Origin: Flagellimonas pacifica | GTDB taxonomy: Bacteria > Bacteroidota > Bacteroidia > Flavobacteriales > Flavobacteriaceae | Direction of reading: 5' to 3' | Assembly: GCF_900215465.1 (NCBI RefSeq) | Contig: NZ_OBEH01000001.1 | Coordinates: 682,001 to 746,000 of the forward strand | Length of the DNA stretch: 64,000 bases | In this document: positions 27,734-36,704 of the stretch, piece by piece | How the letters are laid out: each line of letters begins with the position of its first letter | Position numbering within the stretch: the stretch's first letter is position 1 | The notes under the pieces: generated by a model | Seen by the model: only the letters and a program-made list of their open reading frames with translations | Told to the model about the DNA's origin: nothing | Database searches by the model: none | Made by a program: the position numbers and the translations under genes

Positions 27734-29179
27734 ATGAATAGATTGCTTTTTTTCCTCGGTTTTGCTGCTTTGATTCTTACTAACATTTCTTGCAAGGAAA
27801 AGGAAAAAGAGGTGGAGAAGGAGAAAACCCCTCCGAATATTGTTTTCATTTTTGCTGATGATCAATCCTACAACACCATTAAAACTTTAGGGAATGATGA
27901 AGTTCACACCCCAAACTTGGATAAACTTGCCAATAGTGGGGTGGCCTTTACCCATACATACAATATGGGAGGATGGAACGGAGCCATTTGTGTGGCTTCG
28001 CGAGCAATGCTGCTCACCGGGCAATACATTTGGAATGCCCATAAGGCAGATTCTTTGATGCGTGCCAACAGCTACCAACAGCCTTTATGGGGAAACATTA
28101 TGACGAATGCTGGGTATAACACGTATATGACGGGAAAATGGCACGTGACCAAACCGGCAGAAGAAGTTTTTGAAAATGTGGTTCATGTTAGGCCCGGTAT
28201 GCCCAATCAAACCGAAGAAGGCTATAACAGGCCTTTAAGTGAGACAGATACCATTTGGAGGCCATGGGACAAATCAAAAAATGGATTTTGGAAAGGTGGT
28301 ACCCACTGGAGCGAAGTGGTGGCAGATGATGCTTCAAAATTTATAGCTGATGCCATCCATAAAGATAATCCGTTTTTTATGTATTTGGCATTCAACGCCC
28401 CTCATGATCCCAGACAGTCCCCTGAAAAATTTGTGCAAATGTTTCCATTGGACAGCATTGAGCTCCCCACTACTTTTTTGACGGAATATCCATACAATGA
28501 GGAAATGGGCAGTGGAAGAAAGTTACGCGATGAGCGATTGGCGCCATTTCCTAGAACGGAATACTCTGTTAAGGTGAATCGACAAGAGTATTATGCCGTA
28601 ATTGCCCACATGGATGAACAAATTGGAAAGATTCTAGATGCCCTTGAAGCTTCTGGCGAAATGGAAAATACCTATATTGTTTTTACTGCCGACCATGGTC
28701 TATCCGTTGGTCAACATGGTTTGTTAGGCAAGCAAAACATGTATGATCATAGTGTGCGTACCCCTTTGTTTGTTGTTGGACCCAACATCCCGAAAAACAA
28801 AAAAATAGATGCAGATGTGTACTTACAGGACGTGATGCCCACCATTTTAGAATTGGCCGGGGCTGAAAAACCCGACTTTGTGCAATTTAAAAGTCTTATG
28901 CCCTTGATTAAAGGTGAACGATCTACAAATTATGAATCTATCTACGGATGCTACACCAACACCCAACGTATGGTAAGAACTGATGGCTTTAAACTGATCG
29001 CTTATCCCAATGCAAGTAAATTACGCTTGTTCGATTTGACAAATGACCCTCTTGAAATGAATGACCTTGCTGACGACCCAAAATATGCCTCTACTAAAAA
29101 TACATTGTGGAAAGAGTTATTGTCCCTTCAAAAAACTATGAATGATCCTTTGAACTTGGAAGATTTTATGTTTAACTGA
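27734..29179 (+). CDS. Sulfatase lipoprotein (S1 family)
   Basis: A 481-residue sulfatase with a lipoprotein signal peptide (lipobox NISC, followed by a charged KEKEKEVEKEK linker), so it is likely membrane-anchored. The formylglycine site is Cys86 in CVASRAMLLTG, which matches the C-x-(P/A)-x-R rule. FADDQSYNTIK, GKWHVT and FTADHGLSVGQHG supply the metal and sulphate-binding residues. It is close to choline- or heparan-type and iduronate-like members by layout, but the substrate is uncertain. A different sulfatase lies 1.3 kb upstream, and the two are not close duplicates. Confidence 0.92.
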   Translation: MNRLLFFLGFAALILTNISCKEKEKEVEKEKTPPNIVFIFADDQSYNTIKTLGNDEVHTPNLDKLANSGVAFTHTYNMGGWNGAICVASRAMLLTGQYIWNAHKADSLMRANSYQQPLWGNIMTNAGYNTYMTGKWHVTKPAEEVFENVVHVRPGMPNQTEEGYNRPLSETDTIWRPWDKSKNGFWKGGTHWSEVVADDASKFIADAIHKDNPFFMYLAFNAPHDPRQSPEKFVQMFPLDSIELPTTFLTEYPYNEEMGSGRKLRDERLAPFPRTEYSVKVNRQEYYAVIAHMDEQIGKILDALEASGEMENTYIVFTADHGLSVGQHGLLGKQNMYDHSVRTPLFVVGPNIPKNKKIDADVYLQDVMPTILELAGAEKPDFVQFKSLMPLIKGERSTNYESIYGCYTNTQRMVRTDGFKLIAYPNASKLRLFDLTNDPLEMNDLADDPKYASTKNTLWKELLSLQKTMNDPLNLEDFMFN

Positions 29180-29320
29180 GAAATCCATATTCTGTACAAA
29201 ACCTCCAAAGTATAAAACAGAATACACCAACCATCAATTTATGCAAGCACACTGAGTCATTTTTATTATATTTCCATATAAGTGTGCCCAACTCATTAGG
29301 GCGCTCTCAGATTTCATAGA

Positions 29321-30271
29321 ATGGCAAAAATCAATAGAGAGGACATTCAAATTATAAATAGGCATAGCAATTGGTCGCAAAAAAATATTGCCAAAACCCT
29401 AAAAGAAAACATTTATAACAACGCCTCAGCATGGCATCAATTTCTGAAGTTGTTTTTTTTGGCTTTAGGCATCTCTTTCATCACTTTTGGAATAATTTTC
29501 TTCTTTGCATACAATTGGGAAGAGCTTCATAAGTTTACCAAAATTGGACTTATAGAAGGTTTACTGGTATTGGTCACGCTTATCCTTTTGTTTTCCAAAA
29601 TCAGTTTGGTGACCAAAAATATATTGCTTACCGCATCTTCAATCTTAGTTGGGGTGCTATTGGCTGTTTTTGGACAGATTTATCAAACCGGGGCAAATGC
29701 CTATGATCTTTTCCTTGGTTGGACCTTGTTGATAACCCTTTGGGTCATTGTTTCAAACTTTAGCCCTCTGTGGCTGATATATATCACACTTATCAATACC
29801 ACTTTGATATTGTATGCACAACAAGTAGCTTACAATTGGTCTGGGGTAACTGTCTTTACATTGCTTTTCACAATCAACACCCTGTTGTTACTTTCTTTTA
29901 TAGCCCTTCCAGCGTTAATAAAGAAACCTAACCCTCCAGGCTGGTTTACCAATGTGTTGGCTTTGGCCTCTGTTTCTTTTGGCACAATCGGGATTGTTTC
30001 CGGCATTTTTGAAAACTACGACCCCTTTTTTGTGTTGCTGCTGTTTTTAGTCCTTTCCCTTTATGCTGTTGGTGTTTGGTATGCTTTAAGAATCAAGAAC
30101 AGTTTTTATCTTTCAATAATCTCCTTTAGTTGCATCGTCATTGTTTCAGCTTTTCTCTTGAAAATTTCCGAAGATGCGGGAATGGTATTCTTTATAGGCC
30201 TATTCATTATTGCCAGTGTAACCTTGGTCATAAAAACACTAATAGATCTTCAAAAAAAATGGACAAAGTAA
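29321..30271 (+). CDS. DUF2157 membrane protein
   Basis: A 316-residue membrane protein. Residues about 1-40 are soluble (INREDIQIINRHSNWSQKNIAKTLKENIY), followed by about nine hydrophobic segments starting FLALGISFITFGIIFFFAYNWEEL, the hallmark of DUF2157. It is the first gene of a three-gene set with DUF4401 and GDYXXLXY proteins, a conserved trio across many bacteria whose joint function is not known. Its end overlaps the next start by 13 bases. Confidence 0.88.
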   Translation: MAKINREDIQIINRHSNWSQKNIAKTLKENIYNNASAWHQFLKLFFLALGISFITFGIIFFFAYNWEELHKFTKIGLIEGLLVLVTLILLFSKISLVTKNILLTASSILVGVLLAVFGQIYQTGANAYDLFLGWTLLITLWVIVSNFSPLWLIYITLINTTLILYAQQVAYNWSGVTVFTLLFTINTLLLLSFIALPALIKKPNPPGWFTNVLALASVSFGTIGIVSGIFENYDPFFVLLLFLVLSLYAVGVWYALRIKNSFYLSIISFSCIVIVSAFLLKISEDAGMVFFIGLFIIASVTLVIKTLIDLQKKWTK

Positions 30272-31335
30272 CAAGCATAAAATCCATATTGGAAACTATT
30301 AGAGCAGATGAAACTTCACGTTTTGAATGTGATGAAAATGCATTAATGCAAGAATATTTGAACAAGAGCAAGGAAAAATCAAGCTTGGCAATTAAGGTTT
30401 TATCCATTTTTGGTGGGTTTTTAGCTTCTCTTGCCTTCATAAGTTTCTTGTTTATCTTGGGGCTATACGATTCGGCACCGGGATTATTAATTTTTGGAAT
30501 TGGCCTTATTGTGGCTGCTATTTTACTTAATAAAAAATACGATAAGCTTATTGTTGACACTGTTAGCATTTCTGCATACATCATTGGCTTTATACTTTTA
30601 ATCTTAGCGTTGGCTCAATATAATGTAGGCGAAAATGGTATTGCTGCCCTCATTATTGTCATTGCTATCTGTTGCATGGTTATTGTTCAGCGGTATATGC
30701 TGTCCTTCATTTCTTTACTTGCCATAAATGCAAGCTTCTTGTTCATGATAATTTCAAATGATCTATACGATTTTATTCATATTTACATCGCCATCAATAC
30801 CTTCTTGCTTGCCTATTGGTTTATTAATGAGGCTGAGATAATCACATCTGGCATCAAACTGTCCAAACTATATGACCCTGTTCGTATCGCACTACTATTT
30901 TCATTGTTATTTGGATTTGTTGCCATTGGCAAAAGAGATTTAATGCCTTTGTCCTTTGGTTATGTGTGGCTCTCCTCACTTACCATATTTTCCGCTATTA
31001 TTTATTTGGTGCATTATATTTCAGGTATTGTTGGTGTCAGTTCAATGAAAAACAAAGTGGTTTTATATACACTTAGCGCCTTTATACTTTTACCAACTGT
31101 ATTTGCGCCCGCTATTTCTGGTGCTATTCTCATCATTTTACTGAGCTTCATGACCAACTATAAAACCGGTCTGGTAATTGGAATTATTTCACTTATTTAT
31201 TTTGTTTCACAATATTATTATGATCTTAATTTGACGCTTTTAACGAAGTCGATAATCCTTATGGTATCCGGGGTTATTTTCATTTTATTCTACTTGTTCA
31301 CATCTAAAAAACTTAGGGTATATGAAAAAGATTAA
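30259..31335 (+). CDS. DUF4401 membrane protein
   Basis: I place the start at ATG 30259 (MDKVTSIKSIL), giving 358 residues; the open frame extends upstream to 30130 inside the previous gene, but that part does not look like coding sequence in this frame. A soluble N-terminus of about 55 residues is followed by about ten membrane segments and a short basic tail. It overlaps both neighbours (13 bases upstream, 14 bases downstream), which indicates strict co-translation with the DUF2157 and GDYXXLXY genes. Role unknown. Confidence 0.87.
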   Translation: MDKVTSIKSILETIRADETSRFECDENALMQEYLNKSKEKSSLAIKVLSIFGGFLASLAFISFLFILGLYDSAPGLLIFGIGLIVAAILLNKKYDKLIVDTVSISAYIIGFILLILALAQYNVGENGIAALIIVIAICCMVIVQRYMLSFISLLAINASFLFMIISNDLYDFIHIYIAINTFLLAYWFINEAEIITSGIKLSKLYDPVRIALLFSLLFGFVAIGKRDLMPLSFGYVWLSSLTIFSAIIYLVHYISGIVGVSSMKNKVVLYTLSAFILLPTVFAPAISGAILIILLSFMTNYKTGLVIGIISLIYFVSQYYYDLNLTLLTKSIILMVSGVIFILFYLFTSKKLRVYEKD

Positions 31336-31810
31336 ATGGATTGTTGTTCTTGCCAATTTATTGGTGGTCCTGTTGGTTTTCAACAATTCTGTGCGGAAAA
31401 AAGAAATTTTACTTGCTGATGGACAACTCATTTTATTGGAATTGGCCCCCGTTGATCCCCGATCATTAATGCAAGGCGATTATATGAATCTGCGGTACGA
31501 AATTTCGGAAAACATAAATTCAGATAGTATTCCCAAGCGTGGTTTTTGTGTTGTGAAATTGCTTCAAGATGGTTCTGCGGATCGTGTTCGCTTGCAAGAA
31601 GGCATAACCCCTTTGGGCGAGGATGAACTCCTTGTTGAATATACCTCTAGAGAATGGCGGGGAATAAATATTGGTGCAGAATCCTTTTTCTTTCAAGAAG
31701 GAGAAGCAGAGAAATATGAAAATGCAAAATATGGGGGCATAAAAGTAGATGACAAAGGCAATAGCCTTTTGATAGGTTTATATGATGAAGAGCTCAAAAG
31801 AATAGAATAG
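31322..31810 (+). CDS. GDYXXLXY domain protein
   Basis: A 162-residue protein with one N-terminal membrane segment (IVVLANLLVVLLVF) and a soluble domain containing the eponymous motif as GDYMNLRY, preceded by LELAPVDPRSLMQ. The rest is beta-rich. The family is almost always next to DUF2157/DUF4401 proteins, as here, which suggests a membrane complex of unknown role. Confidence 0.92.
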   Translation: MKKIKWIVVLANLLVVLLVFNNSVRKKEILLADGQLILLELAPVDPRSLMQGDYMNLRYEISENINSDSIPKRGFCVVKLLQDGSADRVRLQEGITPLGEDELLVEYTSREWRGINIGAESFFFQEGEAEKYENAKYGGIKVDDKGNSLLIGLYDEELKRIE

Positions 31811-31824
31811 TCCTATTTTTGAAC

Positions 31825-33066
31825 ATGCAAAAACTTAAGGTTTGTGAACTTTTTGCCGGTGTGGGCGGCTTTCGATTGGGGTTGGAAAAGACCAACAATT
31901 ATGATGTGGTCTGGAGCAACCAATGGGAACCTGCTACCAAAACACAACATGCTTCTATGGTCTATGAAGCCCGATTTGGGCCAGAAAACCATTCCAACAC
32001 CAACCTTGAAGAGGTGCCCACTTCAGAAATTCCAGACCATGATCTAATGGTTGGTGGATTTCCCTGTCAGGATTATTCCGTGGCCACCACGCTAAAAAAT
32101 TCCAAAGGACTTATTGGTAAAAAAGGCGTTTTGTGGTGGTCCATACACCGTATTCTTTCTGAAAAAGAAGTAAAACCAAAATATCTTTTTTTTGAAAATG
32201 TAGATCGATTGCTGAAATCACCTTCTACTCAAAGAGGAAGAGATTTTGCAGTAATGTTAAAAAGTCTGAACGACTTGGACTATGCCGTTGAGTGGCGTGT
32301 AATAAATGCTGCAGAGTACGGAATGCCCCAGCGCCGAAGGCGCGTTTTTTTTCTGGGATACCACAAATCCACTGAAATTTACAAAACGCTCCAAGAAACT
32401 TCACCCACAAAATGGATTTTGGAGCAGGGTACTGTTGCTTCCGCTTTCCCAGTTAAAAAGCAGGGAGCCATCACTTCTTTTTCTTTAGAAAAAGATTTGG
32501 TTTCTCTTTCCAATTCGTTCAATTTGGAGAAAGCGCTTTCTCCTTTCCTTAACTCGGGAATCTGTATTGAAAATGAAGTACATACCCTAAAAACGGTTAC
32601 TGACTATAATGGGACCCACAAGCTTCTTTCAGATATTTTAGAAGACGTTTCCGCATCTGAGTTTTACATTCCCGAAGCCGATATTCCAAAATGGGAATAC
32701 CTTAAAGGGGCAAAAAAAGAAATACGCAAGACCAAAACTGGTTTTGAATATAATTATAGCGAGGGGAGCATGGTTTTCCCTGATGCACTTGATCAACCTT
32801 CCAGAACAATCATAACTGGCGAGGGGGGCAAATCCCCTTCCCGGTTTAAGCACGTGGTCCAAACCTCTACAGGGCTGCGAAGACTTTCTCCTGTTGAATT
32901 GGAACGGTTGAACATGTTTCCCGAAAATCACACCAAGTTGGATGGCATATCCAACACCAAAAGAGCCTTTTTTATGGGCAATGCACTGGTTGTGGGTGTA
33001 GTGGAACAACTAGGTCATGCCCTGTTCCGCAAAATTGATGCTCTTGAAAAGCAACTTCAAATCTGA
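31825..33066 (+). CDS. DNA (cytosine-5) methyltransferase
   Basis: A 413-residue C5 methyltransferase starting at ATG 31825 (TTG 31819 is also possible). Ordered motifs are clear: I CELFAGVGGFRLGLE, IV GGFPCQDYSVA with catalytic Cys81, VI FFENVDRLL, VIII AEYGMPQRRRRVFFLGY, and late motifs IX-X (RRLSPVELERLNMFPEN, then FFMGNALVVGVV). The variable region before motif IX is the target-recognition domain; the site cannot be read from it. The 3' end is overlapped by a small gene with a nuclease-like motif, so I read it as the modification half of a compact type II system. Confidence 0.94.
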   Translation: MQKLKVCELFAGVGGFRLGLEKTNNYDVVWSNQWEPATKTQHASMVYEARFGPENHSNTNLEEVPTSEIPDHDLMVGGFPCQDYSVATTLKNSKGLIGKKGVLWWSIHRILSEKEVKPKYLFFENVDRLLKSPSTQRGRDFAVMLKSLNDLDYAVEWRVINAAEYGMPQRRRRVFFLGYHKSTEIYKTLQETSPTKWILEQGTVASAFPVKKQGAITSFSLEKDLVSLSNSFNLEKALSPFLNSGICIENEVHTLKTVTDYNGTHKLLSDILEDVSASEFYIPEADIPKWEYLKGAKKEIRKTKTGFEYNYSEGSMVFPDALDQPSRTIITGEGGKSPSRFKHVVQTSTGLRRLSPVELERLNMFPENHTKLDGISNTKRAFFMGNALVVGVVEQLGHALFRKIDALEKQLQI

Positions 33067-33652
33067 CTTGGCCAAAGAAAAGCGCCTATCTGCCTTATTG
33101 GATTCCTACTATCAAAAACATTTGCGGTCTTGCCACTTTGAACGTGTTCGCAGCATGAAAGAACAACTCATGGGCATTGACCTTGTTCTACAACACAAAA
33201 CAAGCCTACAAACCTTCTATGTGGATGAAAAAGCACAGTTGGACTACGTAAATGAAACCCTCCCTACTTTTGCTTTTGAACTTTGCTATCTAAAAAACGG
33301 TATTGAAAAGCCTGGTTGGCTTTTTGATCAGGCAAAGAACACTCATTTTTATGCCCTGATCACCAGTATTTTTTCTGATGAAGATGAAAAGTACACCTCC
33401 TGTAACATCACCTTCGTGAATAGAAAGAAGCTCTTGTCGTTTTTAGAAAAGCGAGGCCTCACCCAATCATTCTTAAAAGATATTACCTCTAGCAATAAAG
33501 GTTTACATGGAAAATTGGTTCTAGATAAAATTAATCCAAAAACGGAAGGCTATTTGTTCTTTTCCAGAAAAAACAAAGCTGAAAATCCGGTAAACTTAAT
33601 TTTAAAATTGGCGTTTTTGTGTAAAGTTGGTATAGCCAAACGTTTGGTCTAA
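33038..33652 (+). CDS. Putative type II restriction endonuclease (PD-(D/E)XK-like)
   Basis: A 204-residue protein from ATG 33038 (33017 also possible), overlapping the methyltransferase 3' end by 29 bases (50 from the earlier start). Residues 46-67 contain a PD-(D/E)XK-like signature: D48 in MGIDLVL, then DEK at 63-65 with Q67 (YVDEKAQ) on the next strand. FAFELCYLKNGIEKPGWLFD and VNRKKLLSFL follow as core strands and helices. I recognise no named family; the nuclease call rests on this motif and on its tight coupling to the methyltransferase. It ends exactly before a convergent LRR gene. Confidence 0.6.
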   Translation: MLLKSNFKSDLAKEKRLSALLDSYYQKHLRSCHFERVRSMKEQLMGIDLVLQHKTSLQTFYVDEKAQLDYVNETLPTFAFELCYLKNGIEKPGWLFDQAKNTHFYALITSIFSDEDEKYTSCNITFVNRKKLLSFLEKRGLTQSFLKDITSSNKGLHGKLVLDKINPKTEGYLFFSRKNKAENPVNLILKLAFLCKVGIAKRLV

Positions 33653-34543
33653 CTATTCACAAGCTGAACTGAACTCCTGATTCTCAGATTTTTCAATGGT
33701 CGGTATTTCTTGACCTGCTTCAATTTTGACACAGCTTAAATCGGGGTTATTGTTAATGGTGATTTTTACAAGCTCTTTATAACTGCTCACATCTAGCTGG
33801 GACAGTAAATTGTTATGAAGGTTTAGGTATTTATAATTCACCTTTGTGCCAAAGTTGATGGTTTCCAATTTGTTGTTGTCAACAAATACATTTTCAAGCG
33901 CTGCGTTTGAGCTAAAATCAAGCTCCGTTATTTTGTTAAGTCTCAGCAAAATGTTTTTGAGGTTTACAGCACCTTCAACATTAAAAGTTGTTAGCTCGTT
34001 ATGGCTCATAAGCAAATTCTCTAAAGAAGGGTTGTTAATACTGATTTCCTTAAACGAGTTAAAAGATAATCTTAGATCTTTCAATTGCTTTGCTTCTGGC
34101 AGACCCGTGATCGAGCTAAGTGAATTGACCTTAAGGTCCAATAGAATTAAATTTGGGTTGTTGCTAACATCTATACTTTTAAGATAGTTTCCCATTAAAT
34201 ATAAGGTATCCAGTTGTGTGTTTGAAGACAAATCTATCTGCTCCAACTCATGTTGAATTACCGATAACTGTTTTAAATTGACAAAGCCTTCAATTCCCGT
34301 TAGGTCCTTAATGGTTCCTTTTCCTGAAAAGCTTACATCCAACACCGTTATTCCCTCGGCATCTGTTTTTAACATTCGCTGGTTTACCATACCGTCCGAA
34401 TCTATGCCTTGATCAATAAGCATAGTTTCAAAATGTTGGTCGGGAATGTTTACATAAAGGTCATTTTGTGAATCGTCATTGTCACTGGAACATGATACCA
34501 TGACAAACAAGGCCATAATAAAGGCTAGGGGGCTAAATTTCAT
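33653..34543 (-). CDS. Leucine-rich-repeat lipoprotein
   Basis: A 296-residue surface or periplasmic lipoprotein with lipobox (LFVMVSC) followed by an SSDNDDSQ acidic linker, of the sort associated with surface export in Bacteroidetes. Residues about 70-280 hold LRRs of roughly 20-22 residues (LKQLSVIQHELEQIDLSSNTQL and LDTLYLMGNYLKSIDVSNNPNL style units). A YVNIPDQHFETMLIDQGIDSDG segment before the repeats is common to this family. Binding partner unknown. It converges exactly on the nuclease-like gene with no gap. Confidence 0.88.
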   Translation of the reverse strand: MKFSPLAFIMALFVMVSCSSDNDDSQNDLYVNIPDQHFETMLIDQGIDSDGMVNQRMLKTDAEGITVLDVSFSGKGTIKDLTGIEGFVNLKQLSVIQHELEQIDLSSNTQLDTLYLMGNYLKSIDVSNNPNLILLDLKVNSLSSITGLPEAKQLKDLRLSFNSFKEISINNPSLENLLMSHNELTTFNVEGAVNLKNILLRLNKITELDFSSNAALENVFVDNNKLETINFGTKVNYKYLNLHNNLLSQLDVSSYKELVKITINNNPDLSCVKIEAGQEIPTIEKSENQEFSSACE

Positions 34544-34691
34544 TTTTGCGTTTTTTGATTTGATGATATAAGAAGAGGTAAAAGTAAAATTGTTACAATA
34601 ACATTTCAGATATTTTTCCTTAGTGTTCTGTTAAATTATTGTCGGTGGTATGGAGTGGCTTGTGTTTCTTGCAAATACCTCGTTACGTGTG

Positions 34692-35549
34692 TCATTTTGT
34701 AAGTATCAATTCTTCTATTTTGGCGTTATCCATACTGTTTAGAACGTGCTTGGAATCTTCAAGCAACACGGTTCTTTTTAGCGATGTAAAAATCTTTGAT
34801 GCCCTTTTGAGCATTTTTTCACCTGGGAACATTATGTCTTTTTTTGCTGCAATCAAGGTTATGGGTGTTGTTATTTTCTGTGCTTCGGTTTTACTGATTA
34901 TCGGAACAGGCGTAAAATCCATATTGAAATGCAAGAACACTTGTGAAAGATATTTTACGGCAAATTCATCCTTCTCGGTAAAAATCTCATCAAGGAATTT
35001 CTCCAGAAACTTTATCTTTTTAGTTCGTATAAACCACTTCATAGGAATAAATACTTTGAACAGGGCTTTCAATGGATTTCCGTTTACGATATATGCTGGG
35101 GCAGATAAATAAACCTCCTTAATCTTGCTTTCATTATTGATCAGTGTCTTCAAGATTGCCAATCCTCCAAAAGAAAATCCCACGAGGGTTACCTTATCCA
35201 ATTTTAATGATACTATTATCTCATTCATCCATTTTCCATAGGAATCATCTTTCATGCTCAATCTTATCTCGGCACTTTTGTTGGGTTGCGCAAGAACATC
35301 AACGGCAAAAACTTGAAATTGAGTGGATAAATTGGGATATGTTTCCAAACTAATGGGAGCGCAGCCATTAGAGCCATGTATTATGAACAATGGCGGATTG
35401 CTTGGTTCTCCGGTTACAATGACATTGGTTTTTCCAAAACTTGTATCCACTATTTTGTATTGATATTCAATGCTCAGGGATTCCAATTTTTCATCGTACA
35501 AGTGTAGGATAGCCTTTTTTCCTTGTTCCGATCTATAGAGCGAAGTCAT
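34692..35549 (-). CDS. Alpha/beta-fold hydrolase
   Basis: A 285-residue serine hydrolase. It has the oxyanion loop IIHGSNG (about 58-62), the nucleophile elbow GFSFGG with Ser126, an Asp in AAKKDIMFPGEK and a C-terminal His in EDSKHVLNSM. No signal peptide is visible, so it acts in the cytosol. A cap-like region lies between about residues 150 and 215. The substrate is unknown. It is divergent from a TetR gene, and its promoter carries two repeated operator-like words, so it is probably the target of that regulator. Confidence 0.9.
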   Translation of the reverse strand: MTSLYRSEQGKKAILHLYDEKLESLSIEYQYKIVDTSFGKTNVIVTGEPSNPPLFIIHGSNGCAPISLETYPNLSTQFQVFAVDVLAQPNKSAEIRLSMKDDSYGKWMNEIIVSLKLDKVTLVGFSFGGLAILKTLINNESKIKEVYLSAPAYIVNGNPLKALFKVFIPMKWFIRTKKIKFLEKFLDEIFTEKDEFAVKYLSQVFLHFNMDFTPVPIISKTEAQKITTPITLIAAKKDIMFPGEKMLKRASKIFTSLKRTVLLEDSKHVLNSMDNAKIEELILTK

Positions 35550-35563
35550 TTTTTATTTAATTT

Positions 35564-35609
35564 TAGGACAAATTTACTAAAAAGTTTATTCCTAGGACAA
35601 GTTTACTAA
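35564..35609. promoter_or_regulatory. Twin TetR operators over the hydrolase promoter
   Basis: TAGGACAAATTTACTAA (35564-35580) and TAGGACAAGTTTACTAA (35593-35609) differ at one base and start 29 bases apart. Each is an imperfect palindrome with TTAG/CTAA-like ends. On the minus strand TAAATTTG (35576-35569), inside the first copy, fits the -7 consensus, and TTG (35600-35598), inside the second, fits the -33 element with a 21-base gap. The second copy touches the TetR ATG. Bound TetR would therefore block the hydrolase promoter and its own start. Confidence 0.72.
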
Positions 35610-36238
35610 TGGAAAGTACAAAAAAGAGAATATTGAACGTTTCGAGACAGTTGTTTAACGAACAGGGCTATAGTAATGTTACCATTAGAATGATTGCGCT
35701 GGAATTAAAGATGAGTTCTGGAAATCTCAATTACCACTATAAAAAGCGAGAGGATATTTTAGAGGCGCTGTATTTTGAAATGGTTGCCGAATTTGACGAA
35801 AGGATAAACACATTGGGCCAAAAGGATTTTACCCTGGAAATAGTAAAAAATGACATCCAAACCAGTATGCAACGAATGGTGGATTATTGCTTTTTTTGGA
35901 CCGATCTCTACAACTTGTTGAGGTTGAACAAGAAAGTAAAAACCCATTTTGACAGAGCCTATCAAAATAGAATTAACGGCAGCCTATTTTTATTGAATTT
36001 TTTGACAGAAAAAGGGCTGCTTAGAAATTTTGAATGGCCTTTGGAAAGTCAATTTTTAGCTGAACGGATGGTTAGTTTTGGCAATACCTGGCTGTACAAT
36101 ACTTTTTTGTACACCAAAAAGATTAACGCAACTTATATAGATAAGCAGGCCAACAACTTATTGTCCATGCTTTACCCATACCTTACGGAATTAGGCAAAA
36201 AAGAATACAAGAAGCTGCTGCCAGATTATTTTAGGTAA
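35609..36238 (+). CDS. TetR/AcrR-family transcriptional regulator
   Basis: A 209-residue repressor-type protein. The N-terminal helix-turn-helix reads KKRILNVSRQLFNEQGYSNVTIRMIALELKMSSGNLNYHYKKREDIL (residues about 5-50), the classic TetR signature. The remaining about 155 residues are helical and carry the ligand-binding domain; the inducer is unknown. It is divergent from the alpha/beta hydrolase gene with two operator-like repeats between them, one reaching its start codon. Confidence 0.9.
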   Translation: MESTKKRILNVSRQLFNEQGYSNVTIRMIALELKMSSGNLNYHYKKREDILEALYFEMVAEFDERINTLGQKDFTLEIVKNDIQTSMQRMVDYCFFWTDLYNLLRLNKKVKTHFDRAYQNRINGSLFLLNFLTEKGLLRNFEWPLESQFLAERMVSFGNTWLYNTFLYTKKINATYIDKQANNLLSMLYPYLTELGKKEYKKLLPDYFR

Positions 36239-36272
36239 CGGCCTCATATAGCCTTCCCTGTTCTTATTTCGA

Positions 36273-36704
36273 TTATGCATTTTTGCTTTTCAACACTTTT
36301 TCTTTTGGCCATTTCCAAGCATACCAAACAATTAGAAAAGTGATACTGCTTTCTAAAAAAGCCAGAAATACATAAAAGCCATACCATTCAGTTATTGAAC
36401 TGACCCCTATCAAGACCATCATCAAGGTGAACAATATTCCAAATACGATATTAAGAACTCTATTTAGTTTTGGTTTAAGAATAATTGATGCTGCAACCAT
36501 TACAGAAGGTATTGCCAAAATTATTGATGCGACCAGCAATTTGGTTGGACTATCCAAAACGTTTTCCCCAGTGATCAAACTGTTCACTTTATCTGGTGTA
36601 TACAGCTCAAAATAGTCTCCATATAAATAACAAAAGGTTGCCGAGGCCCATAAAGCTGAAAGCTTTATTTTGATATTGACTTTTGGATTTTCCAGCATAT
36701 TCAT
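36273..36704 (-). CDS. DUF6326-like membrane protein
   Basis: A 143-residue protein with four membrane helices, beginning NPKVNIKIKLSALWASATFCYLYGDYFELYTPDK. The GDYFELY motif, then a DSPTKLL segment and final WYAWKWPKE, match my memory of the DUF6326 family. Function unknown. It converges on the TetR gene and follows another small membrane-protein gene on the same strand after a 143-base gap, in which I see nothing definite. Confidence 0.75.
   Translation of the reverse strand: MNMLENPKVNIKIKLSALWASATFCYLYGDYFELYTPDKVNSLITGENVLDSPTKLLVASIILAIPSVMVAASIILKPKLNRVLNIVFGILFTLMMVLIGVSSITEWYGFYVFLAFLESSITFLIVWYAWKWPKEKVLKSKNA

Noticed and set aside
30130..30258. N-terminal extension of the DUF4401 protein
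   Set aside because: The extra 43 residues are Cys/His/Asn-rich shadow of the overlapping DUF2157 gene; the ATG at 30259 gives a normal family start.
31814..31821. TATTTTTG before the methyltransferase as its own promoter
   Set aside because: It fits TAnnTTTG but has no -33 element at a suitable distance and lies only three bases before the start; transcription from the upstream operon is as likely.
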